Under the pieces are notes generated by a model that saw only the letters and a list, made by a program, of their open reading frames with translations, was not told the DNA's origin and did not search any database. Position numbers and translations under genes: made by a program. Positions 1 through 9,037 of a stretch of DNA of 46,333 nucleotides are shown here, in pieces; position 1 is the stretch's first letter, and every line of letters starts with the position of its first letter. Origin of the DNA: Bryobacter sp. (lineage in GTDB: Bacteria; Acidobacteriota; Terriglobia; Bryobacterales; Bryobacteraceae); contig JALHNH010000050.1 of NCBI GenBank assembly GCA_022843625.1, positions 1 to 46,333 on the forward strand, in the 5' to 3' direction.

Positions 1-320
1 CAGGCAAGTGGCAACTGGTAGAGCTCAAGGGCAAGCCGATTCCGGCAACTCAAAAGAAACCTTTCCTTCAATTCACACAACCTGGTGGGCGGATTGAGGG
101 ATCCGGCGGATGCAACCGCTTTGGCGCAACATTCAAGAAAAACAAAACTTCTATTCAATTTGCAGCGGTGTCAGCCACTATGATGGAGTGCCTTGGGCCG
201 GAAATGAAGGTTGAAGACGAGTTCTTGAAGTCGCTGAGCTTGAAGCTGACCTTCAAGCTTAGACAAGGCGACTTGTATTTTTATGAAGGAAACACAATCC
301 TCATGAGACTGAAGCGCTAG
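1..320 (+). CDS. META-domain (HslJ-like) protein, 5' end missing
   Basis: The open frame enters from the left edge (first full codon at position 3) and stops at TAG 318-320, leaving about 105 residues. The fragment carries the hallmarks of the META/DUF306 family: W-Q-L-V-E-L-K-G-K-P near the start, then P-F-L-Q-F, then the G-S-G-G-C-N-R-F core, and later T-M-M-E-C. META proteins are small secreted or lipoprotein beta-sheet domains linked to stress or antibiotic tolerance; their biochemical role is mostly unknown. The N-terminus, where a signal peptide would be, lies outside the window. The family call rests on the GGCNRF and TMMEC motifs and is fairly safe; any function beyond that is not supported. 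Confidence 0.8.
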   Translation, partial: GKWQLVELKGKPIPATQKKPFLQFTQPGGRIEGSGGCNRFGATFKKNKTSIQFAAVSATMMECLGPEMKVEDEFLKSLSLKLTFKLRQGDLYFYEGNTILMRLKR

Positions 321-338
321 CCTTCTCTGGCATATAAT
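309..338 (+). promoter_or_regulatory. Candidate promoter of the TonB receptor gene
   Basis: A perfect TATAAT lies at 333-338, about 40 bases upstream of the ATG at 378. A weak -35 match (CTGAAG, 309-314) sits 18 bases upstream and overlaps the end of the META gene. The -10 is convincing by eye; the -35 is poor, so the call is tentative. Confidence 0.35.
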
Positions 339-377
339 CACGGCAGTTGGATTTTGTCTTTCTGTAAAGGGATACAT

Positions 378-3300
378 ATGCACAAAACAATGTGTGTTTT
401 GCTTTGCTTGTTAATGGCCTCAGTTACGGCCTTTTCACAAGCTGTCAATGGAACGCTGGTCGGTACTGTGACCGACAGCTCTGGAGCCATGGTGGCTTCG
501 GGTAAAGTGACGCTCATCGCCACGCAAACGGGTATTAGCCAGCAGGGCGTAACCAATGCGAGCGGCAATTATTCTTTCCCAAATCTTCAGCCCGGGGTGT
601 ACAAGGTTGAAGTTGAAGTTGCGGGCTTCCGCAAGTCGATCCGCGAAGGTGTCGACGTCCTGGTAAACTCAACGGCTCGAGTCGATTTCGAGTTGCAACC
701 TGGACAGGTGTCAGAGTCGATTTCGGTGACCGCCGAAGCCTCGGTGCTGCAAACGGACCGTACTGATACGGGCCGCAAGATTGAAACCCGGCAGCTGGCG
801 GATATGCCTCTTGGCTATAACCGCAACTTCCAGAACATGATCAATCTGGTACCCGGTGCATCACGTGCTTTCCGGCCGCACTCAGAGTTTTTCAACGTAC
901 AGGATTCGGTTTCGAGCAACGTCAACGGTCAGAGCCGACTGGCGAATAACGTACAGCTTGAAGGCGTCGACAACAATCAACGCACCGGCCTGCTGACAGC
1001 AATGATTCCTCCGATCGAAGCGCTACAGACGGTAGACGTTACCACTTCAAACTACGAGGCAGAATTGGGCCGCGCCGGTGGCGCAGTGACGAACGTAAAC
1101 TTCAAGTCGGGCACAAATGAGATGCACGGTAGTGTTTATGAATTCAACCGTGTAAGCCGTTTGGGTGCTCGCCCGTTCTTTTCAAATACGAAGCCAGTGA
1201 CTACAGCAAACAACTTCGGATTCACGCTCGGTGGCCCACTGATCAAGAACAAGCTTTTCTACTTTGGCGACTATCAGGGCATTCGAGACCGTCGCGGTGA
1301 CTTCCATCAGGGAACCATACCGACTACTGCCTTCCGCAACGGCGACCTGAACTGGTCTGGCGGTACAGACATATATGACCCCCGCAGCGGCGCAGCAGAC
1401 GGCACAGGCCGAACGCCCTTCCCGAATCGCACCGTTCCAGCAAACCGGATCAGCCCGATCGCATCCCGTTTGCTCGCGCTCATTCCAGGCCCGACCAATA
1501 GCGCGATCCTGCAGAACTTCCAGACATCTACCGTTCGCCAGAAGGATACCAATGGCGGAGACATCAAGGTGGACTGGCAGATCTCAAGCAACGATCGCAT
1601 GAGCGTTCGTTATTCAAAGCAGAACTCGAAGATTTTCGACCCACCGCTTTATGGGCCAAGAGGCGGAGGATTCCGCGACTTTGCGGGAACCGGAATTCAA
1701 AAGGCAACCAACGCAGCCGTAAATTTCACACGCGTCTGGAACCCCACCTTAATTACCGAAATTCGAACCGGAATTGCCTATTATCGCAACGACGCACAGA
1801 ATGAAGACATCAAGCTCAAGACATCCGAAGAGGTTGGAATTCCGGGCGTAAACGTGAGCGATTTCACGGGTGGAGTCTCGAATATTGTCATCAACGGCTT
1901 CAGCAATCCTGTGCTTGGTTACTCACCAAGCCTTCCCTGGGAGCGCGGCGAAACGAACCTGAACTTCATCGTGAACAATACAAAGGTGCTGGGCAACCAC
2001 ACAATCAAGTTTGGAGTGGACTACCGCCGAGGGCGCGACGAGTTGCTACAGAATCAAACCTTCAGTCCCCGTGGCCGCTTCAATTTCACGGAAGGCACCA
2101 CCATTCTCGCCTTGCGCAACGCCGCTGGCCAGTTGACCAATGGATCCACGCAGAGCTTCTCAAACTCATTTGCCAGCTTCCTGCTCGACCAGCCGAATCA
2201 GGCAGGCCGCGATCTTCCACTGATCTTTCCGACCTTCCTGCAAAATCCGATGTTCTCCTACATTCAGGACAACTGGACAGTAACCTCAAAGCTGACCATG
2301 AACATCGGCTTGCGTCACGAATTGTGGCCTCCCCCAACACCGCGAGTGAAGGCTGGCTTCTCAAACTTCAACCCGTTCACAAACTCGCTCGAAGTTGCTG
2401 GCGTAGGCAATGTACCTCTCGACCTGGGCCGCAAGAACTACAAGACAAACTTCGCCCCTCGTTTCGGTATGGCTTATCGCTATAACGAAAAGACCGTGAT
2501 CCGTGGCGGCTACGGAATCTCCTGGGCACCACTACCCGATAACGGTTACGCATTCAACTTCCCGGTACGTGAAAACAACTCATTCCAGGCAGCCAGTGCA
2601 TTCACCGTTGCACGTACTATGCAGCAGGGTTTCCCGGCCTTTGTGCCCACTGTAATTCCAACCAACGGCATCATCAATCCGGCACCAGCATCGGTGTTTA
2701 ACTATGTGCGCCCAGATGCACGCGAGTCTTACATCCAAAGCTGGAACCTCGCGCTGCAGCGTCAGTTGCCATTTCAGTTGGCGCTTGAGCTGGCTTATGT
2801 GGGCAACAAGGGAACCGGCATCACTGGCGTCTACAACATGAATCCTGGCCTTCAGATTGGTGCAGGCGCCGCAGGGCAGCCGTTCAACGTCCTGTTTGGC
2901 CGTCGCGATGCGATCAATAACATCTTCTTCGGCACGAACTCGAATTACCATTCATTGCAGACCAAGCTGGATCGCCGCTTCTCCAATGGATTCTCCATGA
3001 CGACGGCTTACACCTACGCTAAAGCGATTGACTCAACTGGAGCCGACAATGGCGGCTTCCGCTACTACATCAATCCAGAGCGCAACCGTGCGCGCGGCGA
3101 TGCAGATATCCGTCACGTGTTTGTGCAGAGCTACCTGTATGAGCTTCCTTTCGGTAAAGGCAAGAAGTTCCTCACCAGCGGCCCGGCATCTTGGATCGCC
3201 GGAGGCTGGCAGGTAAACAGCATCTTCACTCTACAAACGGGCCGACCGTTTAACCTGAGTGTCCCGGGCGGCATCATTAATGCTCCCGGCAGTGCAAACG

Positions 3301-3653
3301 ATCCGAATTTGGTTGGCACCTACACCGCAACCAAGGAGGTGGGCCCAGGCGCACAGTGGTTTGAAAGGGGTGCGTTCGCACAACCTGCAGCCGGCACCTT
3401 CGGCAACATCGGCCGCAACGCATTCACCGGACCCGGTTTGTTCAACATCGACGCGTCACTGTTCCGCCGTATCAGAATCACGGAACGGTTTACGGCTGAG
3501 CTTCGCCTTGAGAGCTTCAATGCGACCAACACGCCGAAATTCAACAACCCGAATGGCGACATCACCAGCCCCAACTTTGGCAGGGTTACCGGTGCGCAGG
3601 CTGCACCGAACGGACCTCGTGAAGTGCAGTTGGGCTTGAAGATCGTCTTCTAA
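378..3653 (+). CDS. Oar-like TonB-dependent outer membrane receptor with carboxypeptidase-regulatory domain
   Basis: The product is about 1091 residues, predicted in the outer membrane. Residues 1-21 are a signal peptide (MHKTMCVLLCLLMASVTAFS). Residues about 23-105 match a carboxypeptidase regulatory-like fold (G-T-L-V-G-T-V-T-D-S-S-G). A plug domain follows (N-L-V-P-G, then G-G-A-V-T-N-V and the K-S-G-T-N stretch), then a long beta-barrel ending in the terminal aromatic K-I-V-F. The ATG at 378 is chosen because AAAGGG (366-371) precedes it and a clean signal peptide begins there; the frame is open back to a TTG at 354. Oar-like receptors are very numerous in Bryobacterales and import large or complexed substrates with TonB energy. 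The neighbouring fucosidase and sulfatase suggest a sulfated or fucosylated glycan as substrate, which is inference. Confidence 0.92.
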   Translation: MHKTMCVLLCLLMASVTAFSQAVNGTLVGTVTDSSGAMVASGKVTLIATQTGISQQGVTNASGNYSFPNLQPGVYKVEVEVAGFRKSIREGVDVLVNSTARVDFELQPGQVSESISVTAEASVLQTDRTDTGRKIETRQLADMPLGYNRNFQNMINLVPGASRAFRPHSEFFNVQDSVSSNVNGQSRLANNVQLEGVDNNQRTGLLTAMIPPIEALQTVDVTTSNYEAELGRAGGAVTNVNFKSGTNEMHGSVYEFNRVSRLGARPFFSNTKPVTTANNFGFTLGGPLIKNKLFYFGDYQGIRDRRGDFHQGTIPTTAFRNGDLNWSGGTDIYDPRSGAADGTGRTPFPNRTVPANRISPIASRLLALIPGPTNSAILQNFQTSTVRQKDTNGGDIKVDWQISSNDRMSVRYSKQNSKIFDPPLYGPRGGGFRDFAGTGIQKATNAAVNFTRVWNPTLITEIRTGIAYYRNDAQNEDIKLKTSEEVGIPGVNVSDFTGGVSNIVINGFSNPVLGYSPSLPWERGETNLNFIVNNTKVLGNHTIKFGVDYRRGRDELLQNQTFSPRGRFNFTEGTTILALRNAAGQLTNGSTQSFSNSFASFLLDQPNQAGRDLPLIFPTFLQNPMFSYIQDNWTVTSKLTMNIGLRHELWPPPTPRVKAGFSNFNPFTNSLEVAGVGNVPLDLGRKNYKTNFAPRFGMAYRYNEKTVIRGGYGISWAPLPDNGYAFNFPVRENNSFQAASAFTVARTMQQGFPAFVPTVIPTNGIINPAPASVFNYVRPDARESYIQSWNLALQRQLPFQLALELAYVGNKGTGITGVYNMNPGLQIGAGAAGQPFNVLFGRRDAINNIFFGTNSNYHSLQTKLDRRFSNGFSMTTAYTYAKAIDSTGADNGGFRYYINPERNRARGDADIRHVFVQSYLYELPFGKGKKFLTSGPASWIAGGWQVNSIFTLQTGRPFNLSVPGGIINAPGSANDPNLVGTYTATKEVGPGAQWFERGAFAQPAAGTFGNIGRNAFTGPGLFNIDASLFRRIRITERFTAELRLESFNATNTPKFNNPNGDITSPNFGRVTGAQAAPNGPREVQLGLKIVF

Positions 3654-3670
3654 ACTCTGACCAGTAAGAT

Positions 3671-3707
3671 CAAGAAGCCCGGCATTCATGCCGGGCTTCT
3701 TGTATTT
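3671..3707 (+). terminator. Strong rho-independent terminator after the TonB receptor gene
   Basis: A perfect 15-base inverted repeat has arms 3671-3685 and 3688-3702 and is followed by TATTTTA. It starts 17 bases after the receptor stop codon, and the next gene's start (3715) lies just beyond it. Confidence 0.85.
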
Positions 3708-3714
3708 TAGAGTG

Positions 3715-4563
3715 ATGACACGACGATCTACACTGATGGCAATGGCAGCCGCGCCTCTGGCCTTTGGGGCTGCGCTGAAGCCACGATTGCGGCCTGCGCT
3801 TTGCGCTTATTCGTTTCGCAACGATTTGCAGAAGGGCACCCTCAAGTACGAAGACATGATCCGCATCGCAGCCGAGAACGATCTCGACGGCGTGGACATG
3901 ACGGTCTACTGGTTCCCGAATACCGAAGACAGCTTCCTGCTGCCGTTGAAGCGGACGGCATATAAAGCCGGCATCGAGATCTATTCGATCTCAGTGCGCA
4001 CTGAGCTGACCAAGCCGGTGGGGCCGACACGCGACCAGTCACTTGCTGATCTCAAGAAGTGGGTGGACGTGGCAGCCAAGCTTGGTGCGGGGCACATCCG
4101 TGTATTTGGCGGTGCGATCCCGAAGACGAGCAGTGAAGACGAAGCGGCTAACTGGGTAGCGGAGATGCTTGGGCCGGCCGGAGAATACGCAGGCAAACAT
4201 GGCATCATTTTGGGTCTGGAAAACCATGGCGGCGTAACGGATCGTGCCGAGACCATCGTCAAGATCGTGAAGAAGGTGAACAGCCCCTGGGTTGGAATCA
4301 ACCTCGACACTGCCAACTTCAAAACGAAGATCTACGAGCAGATCGAAATGATCGCTCCCCATGCGGTGAACGTTCAGGTGAAGGCGATGGTGAAGGACGA
4401 AAAAGGCCCTGCGCCCTCTGATTGGGATCGCGTCGCAAAGATGTTGGTTGCCAATAAGTATCGCGGCTACCTCGCGCTGGAATACGAAGAGAAGGAAGCA
4501 GCGCTTGAGGCAACTCCGGCGCTGTTTAAGAAGCTGCGCGAGGTTTGCGCCCGCCACTCCTAA
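3715..4563 (+). CDS. Sugar phosphate isomerase/epimerase-like TIM-barrel protein, exported
   Basis: The product is about 282 residues and resembles the xylose isomerase-like TIM-barrel (AP endonuclease 2) family. Visible family features are L-C-A-Y-S-F-R-N-D near the start, the D-G-V-D-M-T segment, L-E-N-H-G (a metal-ligand glutamate and histidine), I-N-L-D-T-A-N-F and the C-terminal A-L-E-Y-E. These proteins isomerise, epimerise or oxidise sugars or inositols. The N-terminus M-T-R-R-S-T-L-M-A-M-A-A-A-P-L resembles a Tat leader, so periplasmic export is likely. The ATG at 3715 is preferred over an in-frame ATG at 3688 because the latter lies inside the terminator hairpin. The position between the TonB receptor and the fucosidase operon fits sugar catabolism; the exact substrate cannot be read from sequence. 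Confidence 0.85.
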   Translation: MTRRSTLMAMAAAPLAFGAALKPRLRPALCAYSFRNDLQKGTLKYEDMIRIAAENDLDGVDMTVYWFPNTEDSFLLPLKRTAYKAGIEIYSISVRTELTKPVGPTRDQSLADLKKWVDVAAKLGAGHIRVFGGAIPKTSSEDEAANWVAEMLGPAGEYAGKHGIILGLENHGGVTDRAETIVKIVKKVNSPWVGINLDTANFKTKIYEQIEMIAPHAVNVQVKAMVKDEKGPAPSDWDRVAKMLVANKYRGYLALEYEEKEAALEATPALFKKLREVCARHS

Positions 4564-5304
4564 CTACTTCAGTTTCGAGATTTCTTTCGGCGTCAGCACA
4601 CGGTTGTAGATAGAGATATCATCCATCAAACCGGCGTAGTTGACGCCGAGTCTGATTGTGGCCTTCGCGAGATCCCAGGTGAATGGTTCCGTGATGGGAG
4701 AGCTATTGCCCTGAAGCTTGCCGTTAATGTAAAGGCTTGCGGTGCCGGTGGCATAGGTGATTACGATGTGAGTCCACTGTTCGCGGCTGAAGGGCGAATT
4801 CTTGACAACAACCAGACGCTCATTGAACTTGGGGTTCTTGTCGGGCGGGATATTCGTTGGGTTCCAGGCTTTAAGTTCGCCGAAGACACCCAGGCGGAAG
4901 AGGCGGGGCTTTTCGTCTTTGGTGAAGTCGACCCAAAGAGCCGAATCGTTGTAGGCTTTGTCTGTGAATTGAATCGGGTCGACGTAGTCGGGCGGCAGGT
5001 CTAGCGCAGGATCGAGTTTGAGCTTGAATGAAATCGTGCCAGTGGTGGGATTGACGTTGTCCTGGATCTTGAAGAAGAGCGCCGTCGTGTGTTTGGACTT
5101 GAAGCGCAGGGCGCCGTTTTCAAGCGCAACCGGTGCCTGGCCGAGGCCTTTGACGGCGCTGGCCTGATCCTTGTAGCTGGGGGCAAAATAGATCGACTTG
5201 TCGCCCTTGGCGAAGTCTGCATCCGGGCCTTTGTCGAAGGTGGCGCGGAAGGTGAGCGCCTGCTTGGGGTCGGCTGCAAGAAGCAGCAGCAGTGGGAGGA
5301 TCAT
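4564..5304 (-). CDS. Secreted LamG/concanavalin A-like domain protein
   Basis: The product is 246 residues, with a short signal peptide (MILPLLLLLAAD) and essentially one jelly-roll domain. The C-terminal half shows the classic LamG/Laminin_G_3 pattern: E-Q-W-T-H-I-V-I-T-Y, then A-S-L-Y-I-N-G-K-L-Q-G, then I-R-L-G-V-N-Y-A-G-L-M-D-D-I-S-I-Y-N-R-V-L-T-P-K-E-I. Such domains bind carbohydrate or act as accessory modules. Its start overlaps the sulfatase stop by four bases (ATGA), so it is the third gene of the operon fucosidase-sulfatase-LamG. It abuts the convergent isomerase gene at 4563/4564 with no room for a terminator. Substrate binding is inferred; no catalytic residues are evident. Confidence 0.85.
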   Translation of the reverse strand: MILPLLLLLAADPKQALTFRATFDKGPDADFAKGDKSIYFAPSYKDQASAVKGLGQAPVALENGALRFKSKHTTALFFKIQDNVNPTTGTISFKLKLDPALDLPPDYVDPIQFTDKAYNDSALWVDFTKDEKPRLFRLGVFGELKAWNPTNIPPDKNPKFNERLVVVKNSPFSREQWTHIVITYATGTASLYINGKLQGNSSPITEPFTWDLAKATIRLGVNYAGLMDDISIYNRVLTPKEISKLK

Positions 5305-6764
5305 GGCTTGGTCTTTCTCTTGTAAGTGTAGGTCGCGAAGTCGAAATCGAAATCGGTGACTTGCGGTTGGGGCGCAGCGCTTGTTGCGGGAGCAAACTTT
5401 GCAAGCCGCTGCTTCACGCTCTTGTTCCTGGGGTTGGAAGCAATGTTGGTGTATTCGTTACGGTCTGCCTTGCGATCATAAAGCTCTTCGCTGCCGTCTG
5501 CGTAAACGATGTATCGCCACTTCTCGTCGATCACGCAATGGGTGCCGGGGAGGTGCGTGGACACTACGGGGTCGCGCTTGGCCTTTGGATTTTCAAGGAG
5601 TGGACGCAGGCTCTTGCCTTCCACACGCGGATTGGCAGGAAGGCCACAGAGATCGACAAGCGTGGGGTAAATATCGAAGGTGGTGACGGGCTGCGTTCTT
5701 GCCGTGCCTGTGGCTTTCAGACCTGGGCCGCTGAAGATGAACGGCACGTGCGTCGAGCGCTGCCAGAGCGTCGACTTGTGCACATGCTGTTTTTCGCCCA
5801 GATGCCAGCCGTTGTCAGACCAGAAGACAAGGATCGTATTGTTGGCATATTCGCTGTTGTCGAGGGCATCAACGACACTGCCGACCAGGGCATCGGCGAA
5901 GGAAGTGGCCGCCAGATAGGCACGGACGAAGTCTTTCCACTTGCCGGTGCTGCGGATACGTTCGAACTCCGGGCGACGGAAGGCGGCCAGTTTCTGGGCC
6001 AGCGGGGGCAGGTCTGCAAGGTCGTCGTCGCGCGTATCAGGGATGTGAACCGTGGCCTCCGGGTACATGTCAAAGAAGCGCTGTGGGGCGTACATCGGGA
6101 TATGCGGGTGCCACATGCCGGTAGCGAGAAAGAAAGGCTTGGTGTGCTTGCGGCCCAGAAATTCTTTGGCGAAGTTTACGGCCTTCTGATCGCCGTACTG
6201 GTCTTCTGGAGTTTCAAGCACGCCCCAGTCGAATTCGCCGGCGAAATCCTTAAGGCCATTGTAGGGATGGCCCTTGGGAGCGGGAATGCGTTTGTTCCAG
6301 GGATACCAGTCGGCACGTCGATACCATGGGTCATCGAATTGCTGCAGCTGGAATTCGTCCCACTGGTCTGGCGGGTTATGGCCGGCAACGTGGTGAAAGA
6401 CCTTCCCTGCCCCGGCCACGTGATAGCCATTGCGGCGGAAGTACTGGGGCAGGGTGACGACATCAGGGTGGCTGGTGCGCAGATACTGGTCGTTATTGTA
6501 GATACCGCTGGTGGAGGGCCTGAGACCGCTCAGGATCGCCGTACGGGATGGGTTGCACAATGGGGCGGCGCAATGAGCATCGGAGAAAAGCACACCACGC
6601 CTGGCGAGCTTATCGATGTTGGGAGTCTTGACGCCGGGGTAGCCGCCAAGGCAGCCCACCCAGTCGTTGAGATCGTCTACCGAGAGCGAGACTACGTTGG
6701 GACGCCGGAACTGGGCGAGGCCCGTAGCGGCAGTCATTGAGGCAAGGAAATGGCGTCGGTTCAT
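5301..6764 (-). CDS. S1-family sulfatase, iduronate-2-sulfatase-like, exported
   Basis: The product is 487 residues. The leader M-N-R-R-H-F-L-A-S-M-T-A-A-T-G-L is Tat-like. The metal site begins V-D-D-L-N-D (Asp30, Asp31). The sulfatase signature is C-N-P-S-R-T-A-I-L-S-G, with Cys70 in the C-x-P-x-R context that maturase converts to formylglycine. The following residues (N-G-Y-H-V-A-G-A-G-K-V-F-H) and the late W-S-D-N-G-W-H-L-G-E-K segment match iduronate-2-sulfatase-like S1 enzymes. It hydrolyses sulfate esters, probably on a polysaccharide in the periplasm. Both ends overlap neighbours by four bases (ATGA), implying one transcript with fucosidase and LamG genes. The exact substrate is unknown; sulfated fucose is inferred from context. 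Confidence 0.93.
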   Translation of the reverse strand: MNRRHFLASMTAATGLAQFRRPNVVSLSVDDLNDWVGCLGGYPGVKTPNIDKLARRGVLFSDAHCAAPLCNPSRTAILSGLRPSTSGIYNNDQYLRTSHPDVVTLPQYFRRNGYHVAGAGKVFHHVAGHNPPDQWDEFQLQQFDDPWYRRADWYPWNKRIPAPKGHPYNGLKDFAGEFDWGVLETPEDQYGDQKAVNFAKEFLGRKHTKPFFLATGMWHPHIPMYAPQRFFDMYPEATVHIPDTRDDDLADLPPLAQKLAAFRRPEFERIRSTGKWKDFVRAYLAATSFADALVGSVVDALDNSEYANNTILVFWSDNGWHLGEKQHVHKSTLWQRSTHVPFIFSGPGLKATGTARTQPVTTFDIYPTLVDLCGLPANPRVEGKSLRPLLENPKAKRDPVVSTHLPGTHCVIDEKWRYIVYADGSEELYDRKADRNEYTNIASNPRNKSVKQRLAKFAPATSAAPQPQVTDFDFDFATYTYKRKTKP

Positions 6765-8203
6765 TGAGTGATCTTTAGGGTCCAGACAGGTTGTGAGATG
6801 AGGTCTTCCGGGAGTGCCGGGAGTTGAATTGTAACGCCAGCTTTGGCGTTCTTGAACTTAAGAGGCTGCGAGGAACCAAGAAGCTCAACTTGTTTTGCAG
6901 TGGCACCTTCAATTGTAATTTCGCTCTTGTACCAACGCGGCAGGATCGCGTAGAGATCTTTTCCCTTGGTGGTGAAGAACGCGTCGATGGAAGCCTTGCC
7001 GGGGGCGGGCTTGGAGGCCAGAGCCGAGACGTCGTAGCTGGATTCAAAGCGCTGGTTGTAATCGACCTTCGGCTGTTCACCGGCGCTCCATTGCTTGGGC
7101 GTCTTTGCGGGCCTGGTGCCGTAGATGGCTTCTCCGTTGACCTTGAGCCATTTGCCAATCTCGAGCAGGCGTTGCTCCATCACTACAGGGATGGTTCCAT
7201 CGCCATCGGGGCCGATATCGAGCAGCAAGTTGCCGCCCCGGCTCACGATGTCGGCGAGCATGATGATGAGGTCGCGAGTGGAGTGATAATGATCTGCCCG
7301 CTCGGCGCGATTGTAGCCATAGGAGAAGCCCATGCCGCGGCTTTCTTCCCAATCGTGATTTGAGTTGCTCATGCCGGCGGTGTATTCGGTGGTGTAGTAA
7401 CCACCGTGGACGTGCCGGGTTTCTTTGCCCCAACGATCGTTGACGACGACGGTGTTCTTGACCGGCGAGTCGTTGTAAAGCCAGGCGAGCATCTCGGCAC
7501 TGCGCCACTCTGAGGAAGGCAGATCCCACTCGCCGTCACTGAAGATGATGTCGGGCTTGTAGCGAGTAACGAGGTCTTTGAATTGCGGCGTCATGTGATC
7601 GCGGATAAATCGTGGCTTGTCAGAGAGCCAGAGCGGGTTGAACCATTCGTAGAGGGAATAGTAGTAACCCATGCGCAGGCCCTTGTTGCGGACCGAGGTG
7701 GTGAGATCGCCGAGGACGTCCCGCTTGGGGCCAGTCTCAACGGCATTCCAGGGGCGGCCCCAGGTGTCGCTTGCGTGTTTGCTGGGCCAGAGGGCAAAGC
7801 CTTCGTGATGCTTGGAGGTGAGGGCGACGTATTTCGCACCCGAACGGGCGAAAACGTCGGCCCAATGGTCTGGATCGAAAAGCTCGGCACGAAATTGCTG
7901 GGCGAAGTCCTGATACTTGAAATCAGCTCCGTATTGCTTTTGATGGTAGGCCCAGGTACCGGCGTCAATGGGCTTGGTAGAGCCCTCCTTACCCTTGGCC
8001 ATGGCGTTCCAATACCATTCGGCATAGGCGAGTTTGCCGGGGATTACTGGTGCATAGGCGGGCACTGAGTAAACGCCCCAATGGATGAAGATGCCAAATT
8101 TGGCGTCAGAGAACCAGGGGGGATTCGGGCGCTTGTCGACAGATTCCCAAGTGGGCTGGTAGGTCTGGGCAAGCAACGTGGCTGTGAGCAGGAGTGCGTT
8201 CAT
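6761..8203 (-). CDS. Alpha-L-fucosidase, glycoside hydrolase family 29, secreted
   Basis: The product is 480 residues with a short signal peptide (MNALLLTATLLAQ). GH29 landmarks in order are W-F-S-D-A-K-F-G-I-F-I-H-W-G (residues 30-43), E-W-Y, K-H-H-E-G-F (131-136), R-D-V-L-G-D-L, and D-I-I-F-S-D-G-E-W with Asp223 as the probable catalytic nucleophile. G-N-L-L-L-D-I-G-P-D-G-D-G, also typical of the family, follows. The C-terminal part is a small beta-domain. The enzyme releases alpha-linked L-fucose with retention. It is the first gene of the three-gene operon and lies only 24 bases from the divergent hydrolase start, so its promoter must sit partly inside that gene. Confidence 0.95.
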   Translation of the reverse strand: MNALLLTATLLAQTYQPTWESVDKRPNPPWFSDAKFGIFIHWGVYSVPAYAPVIPGKLAYAEWYWNAMAKGKEGSTKPIDAGTWAYHQKQYGADFKYQDFAQQFRAELFDPDHWADVFARSGAKYVALTSKHHEGFALWPSKHASDTWGRPWNAVETGPKRDVLGDLTTSVRNKGLRMGYYYSLYEWFNPLWLSDKPRFIRDHMTPQFKDLVTRYKPDIIFSDGEWDLPSSEWRSAEMLAWLYNDSPVKNTVVVNDRWGKETRHVHGGYYTTEYTAGMSNSNHDWEESRGMGFSYGYNRAERADHYHSTRDLIIMLADIVSRGGNLLLDIGPDGDGTIPVVMEQRLLEIGKWLKVNGEAIYGTRPAKTPKQWSAGEQPKVDYNQRFESSYDVSALASKPAPGKASIDAFFTTKGKDLYAILPRWYKSEITIEGATAKQVELLGSSQPLKFKNAKAGVTIQLPALPEDLISQPVWTLKITQ

Positions 8204-8227
8204 GGGTTGTTGTCATAATAAGCCAAT

Positions 8228-9037
8228 ATGAAGCTTTTAGGGTTGGCCTTGGGAATTGCCGCGATTGTCGCGGGGGCAGATGATTTCAAGCGAACAGAAG
8301 ATGTGATCTACGGGCGCAAGTTTGGAACCGCTCTTACAATGGACGTGATCGAACCGGCCAAGCCAAATGGCTTCGGAATGGTGTTTGTAGTGAGCGGCAC
8401 CTGGAAGTCGAATCACGCATCGATTGTGCCGAAGTATTTCAATAAAGTATTGGAGCGCGGGTACACGGTGTTTGCTGTGGTGCCAAGTTCTCAGCCCCGG
8501 TTCACGATTCCAGAAATTATCGAGGACGTGCGTTTGGCGGTGAAGGTGATCCAGACTGATAGCGCGAAATGGAAAGTGGATGGTGCGAAGATTGGCCTCT
8601 CAGGGTTTAGTGCAGGATGCCATCTGGCGTTGCTGGCGATGGAGAAGGCCGGGGCTGTTGCCTGCTTCTTTCCACCGACCGACTTTCTGAACTGGGGGCA
8701 GACGGGTGTCAATGGTGCAGGCGTTGGCCCGCTGGCCGCCTATCGCGAGATCTTTGGCCCCAAAGCGGGGACTGAAGAACTGGGCCGCGCCGTGTCGCCT
8801 ATTTATTTAATCAACGAGAAGACGCCGCCCGTTTTGCTCATTCATGGAGACAAAGACAAGACTGTGCCGCTGCAGCAATCGGAAGTCTTTATCGAGAAGA
8901 TGAAGCAGGCAGGAGCTAAACACAAGCTAATCGTAATGCCGGGCAAGGCACACGGCTGGGCCACCATTTACGATGACTTCACGATGCTGGCTGACTGGTT
9001 TGATCAGACGCTACGCGGGATTCAGGCAGTACCGTAG
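8228..9037 (+). CDS. Secreted alpha/beta-hydrolase (esterase/peptidase S9-like)
   Basis: The product is 269 residues with a signal peptide (MKLLGLALGIAAIVAGAD). The nucleophile elbow is G-F-S-A-G at 126-130 (Ser128). A probable acid occurs in H-G-D-K-D-K-T-V-P, and the catalytic His in G-K-A-H-G-W. This matches the BD-FAE/dienelactone hydrolase or S9-like fold common near carbohydrate-active enzymes, where members often remove acyl groups from glycans. It is divergent from the fucosidase operon with a 24-base gap between start codons, and its end overlaps the next minus-strand gene by 16 bases. The fold is clear; deacylation of a glycan is inferred from context only. Confidence 0.85.
   Translation: MKLLGLALGIAAIVAGADDFKRTEDVIYGRKFGTALTMDVIEPAKPNGFGMVFVVSGTWKSNHASIVPKYFNKVLERGYTVFAVVPSSQPRFTIPEIIEDVRLAVKVIQTDSAKWKVDGAKIGLSGFSAGCHLALLAMEKAGAVACFFPPTDFLNWGQTGVNGAGVGPLAAYREIFGPKAGTEELGRAVSPIYLINEKTPPVLLIHGDKDKTVPLQQSEVFIEKMKQAGAKHKLIVMPGKAHGWATIYDDFTMLADWFDQTLRGIQAVP

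Noticed and set aside
5292..6740. Plus-strand open frame of 482 residues
   Set aside because: It lies exactly antisense to the sulfatase, whose motifs and leader are unambiguous; the antisense product matches nothing recognisable.
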